DNA of 64,000 nucleotides from NCBI RefSeq assembly GCF_009674675.1, contig NZ_WKJC01000001.1, positions 1,619,031 to 1,683,030 of the forward strand, written 5' to 3'. The translations under genes and the position numbers were made by a program. Each line of letters opens with the position of its first letter. The first letter of the stretch is position 1. The notes under the pieces were generated by a model. The model did no database searches, was not told the DNA's origin, and worked only from the letters and a program-made list of their open reading frames with translations. The DNA is from Kangiella sp. HZ709. GTDB taxonomy: Bacteria > Pseudomonadota > Gammaproteobacteria > Enterobacterales > Kangiellaceae. This document shows, in pieces, positions 61,576 to 64,000 of the stretch.

Positions 61576-62807
61576 TAATATAAAATTCTGGCTCGAATAG
61601 TCCCTTCGATTTTACGCATTTGTTCTAACGCAATTTTACTTGAGCTTTCGTCAATATCGGTAACAACATAACCAATTTGATCTTTAGTCTGCAAATATTG
61701 CGCTGAGATATTCACATTATTATCAGCCAAAATATGGGTGATCTGGGATAAGACACCGGGCTGATTTCTATGAATATGTAAAATCCTATGGGTACCAGTA
61801 TGAGCCGGTAAAGCTGCCTCTGGGAAGTTAACAGACGAAACAGTGGAGCCATTGTTACTGTATTTGATCATTTTTTCGGTAACTTCGATGGCAATGTTTT
61901 CTTGTGCTTCTAAGGTCGATCCGCCAATATGAGGAGTCAAAATAACATTATCAAACTGCCTCAATGGAGATTGAAAAGTTTCATTGTTAGATTTTGGCTC
62001 TGTAGGGAAAACGTCTAGTGCCGCACCGGCAATGCCTTTGTTCTCTAAGCATGAAACTAAGGCATCAATATCAACCACAGTCCCGCGTGAGGCATTTATT
62101 AAAATAGCATGTTTTTGCATTTGAGATAATTGAGACGAAGAGATGAGCCCTTTGGTTTGAGGGGTTTCTGGAACGTGCAATGAAATGACGTCAGATTGAG
62201 CTAATAAAGTATTAAAGTCTGCTTCTTGTTCGGCATTGCCAAGAGAGAGTTTGTTTTCAATATCGTAGAAACGAACTTTCATACCAATACCCTCAGCCAG
62301 AATACCGAGCTGAGTGCCAATATGGCCATAGCCAATAATACCTAAAGTTTTACCACGTGCTTCATTCGAGTTGGTGGCGGACTTTTGCCATTCGCCACGG
62401 TGGGCAGCGGCATTTTTTTCAGGGATTCCACGTAGCAACATAATCATCTCGCCCAAAACCAGCTCGGCAACACTTCGGGTGTTGGAATAAGGAGCATTAA
62501 AAACAGGAACGCCTCTAAATTGAGCAGCATCTAGGTTTACTTGGTTGGTGCCGATACAAAAGCAACCGATGGTGACTAATTTCTCTGCGGAATCTAACAC
62601 GTCTTTAGAAATTTGCGTCCTTGAGCGAATACCCACAAAATGGCTATCAGAGATTTCTTGCTTTAACTCATCTCCCGATAAGGCAGTGCTATATTTTTTG
62701 ATGTTATTATAGCCATCATGGCGAAATAACGCTTCTGCTTGAGGATGAACGCCTTCGAGCAATAAGACTTTTAACTGATCTTTATTAAATGAAGTTGGGT
62801 TTGCCAT
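61575..62807 (-). CDS. serA: D-3-phosphoglycerate dehydrogenase with ACT domain
   Basis: First enzyme of serine synthesis, 410 residues. Rossmann motif GYGHIGTQLGILAE, active-site R in NASRGTVVDIDALV, E in DVFPTEP and H in TPHIGGSTLEAQ. C-terminal ACT domain from about 335 (HRILHIHRNQPGVLSQITHILADNNVNISAQYL) allows serine feedback as in E. coli. Coupled to the small lipoprotein gene by a TAATG overlap. Confidence 0.97.
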   Translation of the reverse strand: MANPTSFNKDQLKVLLLEGVHPQAEALFRHDGYNNIKKYSTALSGDELKQEISDSHFVGIRSRTQISKDVLDSAEKLVTIGCFCIGTNQVNLDAAQFRGVPVFNAPYSNTRSVAELVLGEMIMLLRGIPEKNAAAHRGEWQKSATNSNEARGKTLGIIGYGHIGTQLGILAEGIGMKVRFYDIENKLSLGNAEQEADFNTLLAQSDVISLHVPETPQTKGLISSSQLSQMQKHAILINASRGTVVDIDALVSCLENKGIAGAALDVFPTEPKSNNETFQSPLRQFDNVILTPHIGGSTLEAQENIAIEVTEKMIKYSNNGSTVSSVNFPEAALPAHTGTHRILHIHRNQPGVLSQITHILADNNVNISAQYLQTKDQIGYVVTDIDESSSKIALEQMRKIEGTIRARILY

Positions 62808-62932
62808 AACAAATCTGGTTTGACCATTTGTACCTATTTAACCAAAAGCGTGAGCTTGATAAAAGGGGAAAATTGCAATTGTTAAAGATGGTGAAAAAAG
62901 TAGCAGTTTTAGGCGATTTCAAAGAATCTTCC

Positions 62933-62941
62933 TGATACAAT
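62933..62941 (+). promoter_or_regulatory. Extended -10 promoter for the acyl carrier protein
   Basis: TGATACAAT: extended -10 (TG at 62933-62934, TACAAT at 62936-62941). No good -35, which is usual for this class. Start codon 51 bases downstream. Confidence 0.45.
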
Positions 62942-62991
62942 GTGCGCCGCTTGGCTGCGACTTATCCGTAATGTAATTTTAAGAGGTTTAG

Positions 62992-63255
62992 ATGTCTGTG
63001 AGCCCAAATTTAGACAAATTAATAGAAATTCTTAGTGAAACTTTGTCTATTGATGCTGAGGAATTTTCTTCAGATACATTATTGCTAGGAAATTTCCCAG
63101 AGTTTGATTCAATGGCTATTGTTTCTATATTAATGGAATTGGAAGAGCAATTCTCTATTAGTGTGGCTGAAGATGAACTTACGGGTGATGCGTTTGAGTC
63201 AGTGTCAACACTCTTGGAATTTATTGACATTCAGCAGGCAGCAACTGCAATCTAA
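62992..63255 (+). CDS. Acyl carrier protein, exosortase A system type
   Basis: 87 residues. Phosphopantetheine attachment serine S40 in EFDSMAIVSILMELEEQF; the usual DSL is DSM. Sequence pattern fits the stand-alone carrier linked to exosortase/EPS loci rather than fatty acid AcpP (no KPLAEL-type end, different helix II). Strong ribosome site AAGAGG. It would be a logical acceptor for the acyl-CoA ligase at 2507, far away on the other side of the window. The next gene begins 109 bases later. Confidence 0.82.
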   Translation: MSVSPNLDKLIEILSETLSIDAEEFSSDTLLLGNFPEFDSMAIVSILMELEEQFSISVAEDELTGDAFESVSTLLEFIDIQQAATAI

Positions 63256-63364
63256 AATATCTATCAAAGCTGCTCACAACTTCTCAGTGAATCATTGGCT
63301 TTTTTATAAAAATTCTTTTATAACAATAAGATAATCAACTTATAACATCTTTAAATAGAATTTA

Positions 63365-64000
63365 ATGGAATTTGTAATAGCATTGGGATTGCTGCTAATT
63401 GTAATTTCTATCCTTGCTTTGCGTAGGCGTTTACCTAAATATATTAGGTTATTTACTCCTGCCTTGGCATTGCTCTTTGGTGTTTATTGGTTACTGCACA
63501 AATGGCCGTCCTTATATAATAATTTTACCCTTCTAATAATAATATTACTGCTGGCTTTATTATTAGCCTTAGCAATACTCTGGTTTAGTCTCAATCAAAG
63601 AGCCCGCAGTCAATTAAAGGTCAAGATAGCTAAGGCTTTTTCTCTCTATAAATATGACTATCGCGAATCCTGGCTGGGTTTTAATAGTGCTCTGGATTAC
63701 GCTCATCAAGAACAAAACTTTTATCCAAAAACTATTCAAGCTTTAGCTGAAATGGTGACTAGTCCAGGCGGTAAGTTATGGGCAAAAAATGCGGGTCGAT
63801 TTGGTTATGTTGACCATTGGAACTCTCCTCTTACTAGCGAACAAAATTATCGATTGCCATCAGAATTAATTGAGTTTGTTGATCGCTATAATTGGGTTAT
63901 CGATGTAACTGAATATCAAAAAGATCCGAAAATTTATAACAATCTAAAATTAGACCTGAGTCAGTTTGATAAAAGTGCTATAAAAATTTTTGTACCTTTG
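63365..64000 (+). CDS. prsK: PrsK-like sensor histidine kinase of the exosortase/PEP-CTERM system (N-terminal part)
   Basis: 212 residues up to the window edge, no stop. Three hydrophobic segments lie at about 1-20, 29-45 and 54-76, then SLYKYDYRESWLGFNSAL and YPKTIQALAEMVTSPGGKLWAKNAGRFGYVDHW, the characteristic linker and GAF-like region of PrsK (TIGR02916). The kinase domain would be beyond the edge. An in-frame stop a few codons before the ATG shows that the short membrane part is real in this frame. The response regulator PrsR and exosortase should follow. Confidence 0.75.
   Translation, partial: MEFVIALGLLLIVISILALRRRLPKYIRLFTPALALLFGVYWLLHKWPSLYNNFTLLIIILLLALLLALAILWFSLNQRARSQLKVKIAKAFSLYKYDYRESWLGFNSALDYAHQEQNFYPKTIQALAEMVTSPGGKLWAKNAGRFGYVDHWNSPLTSEQNYRLPSELIEFVDRYNWVIDVTEYQKDPKIYNNLKLDLSQFDKSAIKIFVPL

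Noticed and set aside
1-64000. CRISPR arrays, tRNA/rRNA genes, insertion sequences, prophage
   Set aside because: No regularly spaced repeats, cloverleaf-like runs, transposase or phage structural genes were seen on reading both strands. The only recombinase is XerC in its normal housekeeping context.

Overview
The window is an AT-rich chromosomal segment from a marine-type gammaproteobacterium. Its gene order matches the core of Pseudomonas and Escherichia in several blocks: algZ-algR-hemC-hemDX-hemY, cyaY|lptM-dapF-yigA-xerC-yigB...uvrD, crp|yhfA, polA-sRNA-engB|cytochrome c4-dsbA, and tkt-gap-pgk-fba. With the low G+C, tandem S8 proteases and a TRAP transporter, this suggests something near Kangiella/Aliikangiella/Pleionea, but that genus-level guess is weak. 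I saw no tRNA, rRNA, insertion sequence, prophage or CRISPR array.

Layout. 1-5.3 kb: a leftward operon of exosortase-A-type acyl-CoA ligase, PLP decarboxylase and plsB (cut by the window edge), with a divergent VanZ-like gene. 5.4-9.5 kb: rpe, a membrane-segment/TrpG reading frame joined through an A8 tract, a membrane-protein/XRE-regulator pair with two matched operator-like palindromes, crp, an OsmC-family gene and a VOC gene. 9.6-18.1 kb (mostly leftward): aroE, an NhaC-type antiporter, yheV (rightward), hemY, a hemD-hemX fusion, hemC, algR, algZ. 18.2-27.7 kb: esterase, cyaY, then lptM-dapF-yigA-xerC-yigB, two secreted YHS proteins, a hydroxyacid dehydrogenase with a lipoprotein form of a hydratase fold, and uvrD. 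28-31 kb: a CRP-like site, a strong leader hairpin and two secreted subtilases. 31-36 kb: a 2OG-Fe oxygenase and a TRAP transporter split around murI. 36-45 kb: an intergenic region with paired DnaA boxes, a penicillin-binding/serine hydrolase with tandem C-terminal repeats, a DUF2339 giant membrane protein, SelO, and a Baeyer-Villiger monooxygenase/esterase pair. 45-51 kb: polA, a probable small RNA with two C-rich hairpin loops, yjbR, engB, cytochrome c4, a divergent DsbA. 51-55.5 kb: a sensory propeller-PAS-GGDEF-EAL protein. 55.6-61.1 kb: transketolase, a GapB-like GAPDH, pgk and fba. 61-64 kb: a small lipoprotein, serA, then an exosortase-type acyl carrier protein and the start of a PrsK-like kinase that runs off the right edge.

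How the genes fit together. Exosortase/EPS-associated acyl-activation genes lie at both ends: ligase and decarboxylase on the left, acyl carrier protein and PrsK on the right, about 59 kb apart, so a PEP-CTERM/exosortase locus probably continues past the right edge while two of its usual members have been relocated beside plsB. The middle is housekeeping: heme, shikimate, diaminopimelate, glycolysis/gluconeogenesis, replication and repair. Accessory insertions (YHS pair, subtilases, TRAP, BVMO/esterase) sit between the conserved blocks.

The most interesting new-looking signals are the C-rich-loop RNA in the polA-engB gap, where Spot 42 and ErsA lie in other bacteria; the paired ATGTTAA-N6-TTRACAT operators of the small XRE operon; the A8 junction that fuses a membrane segment to TrpG; the exported hydratase-fold lipoprotein; and the split exosortase genes.
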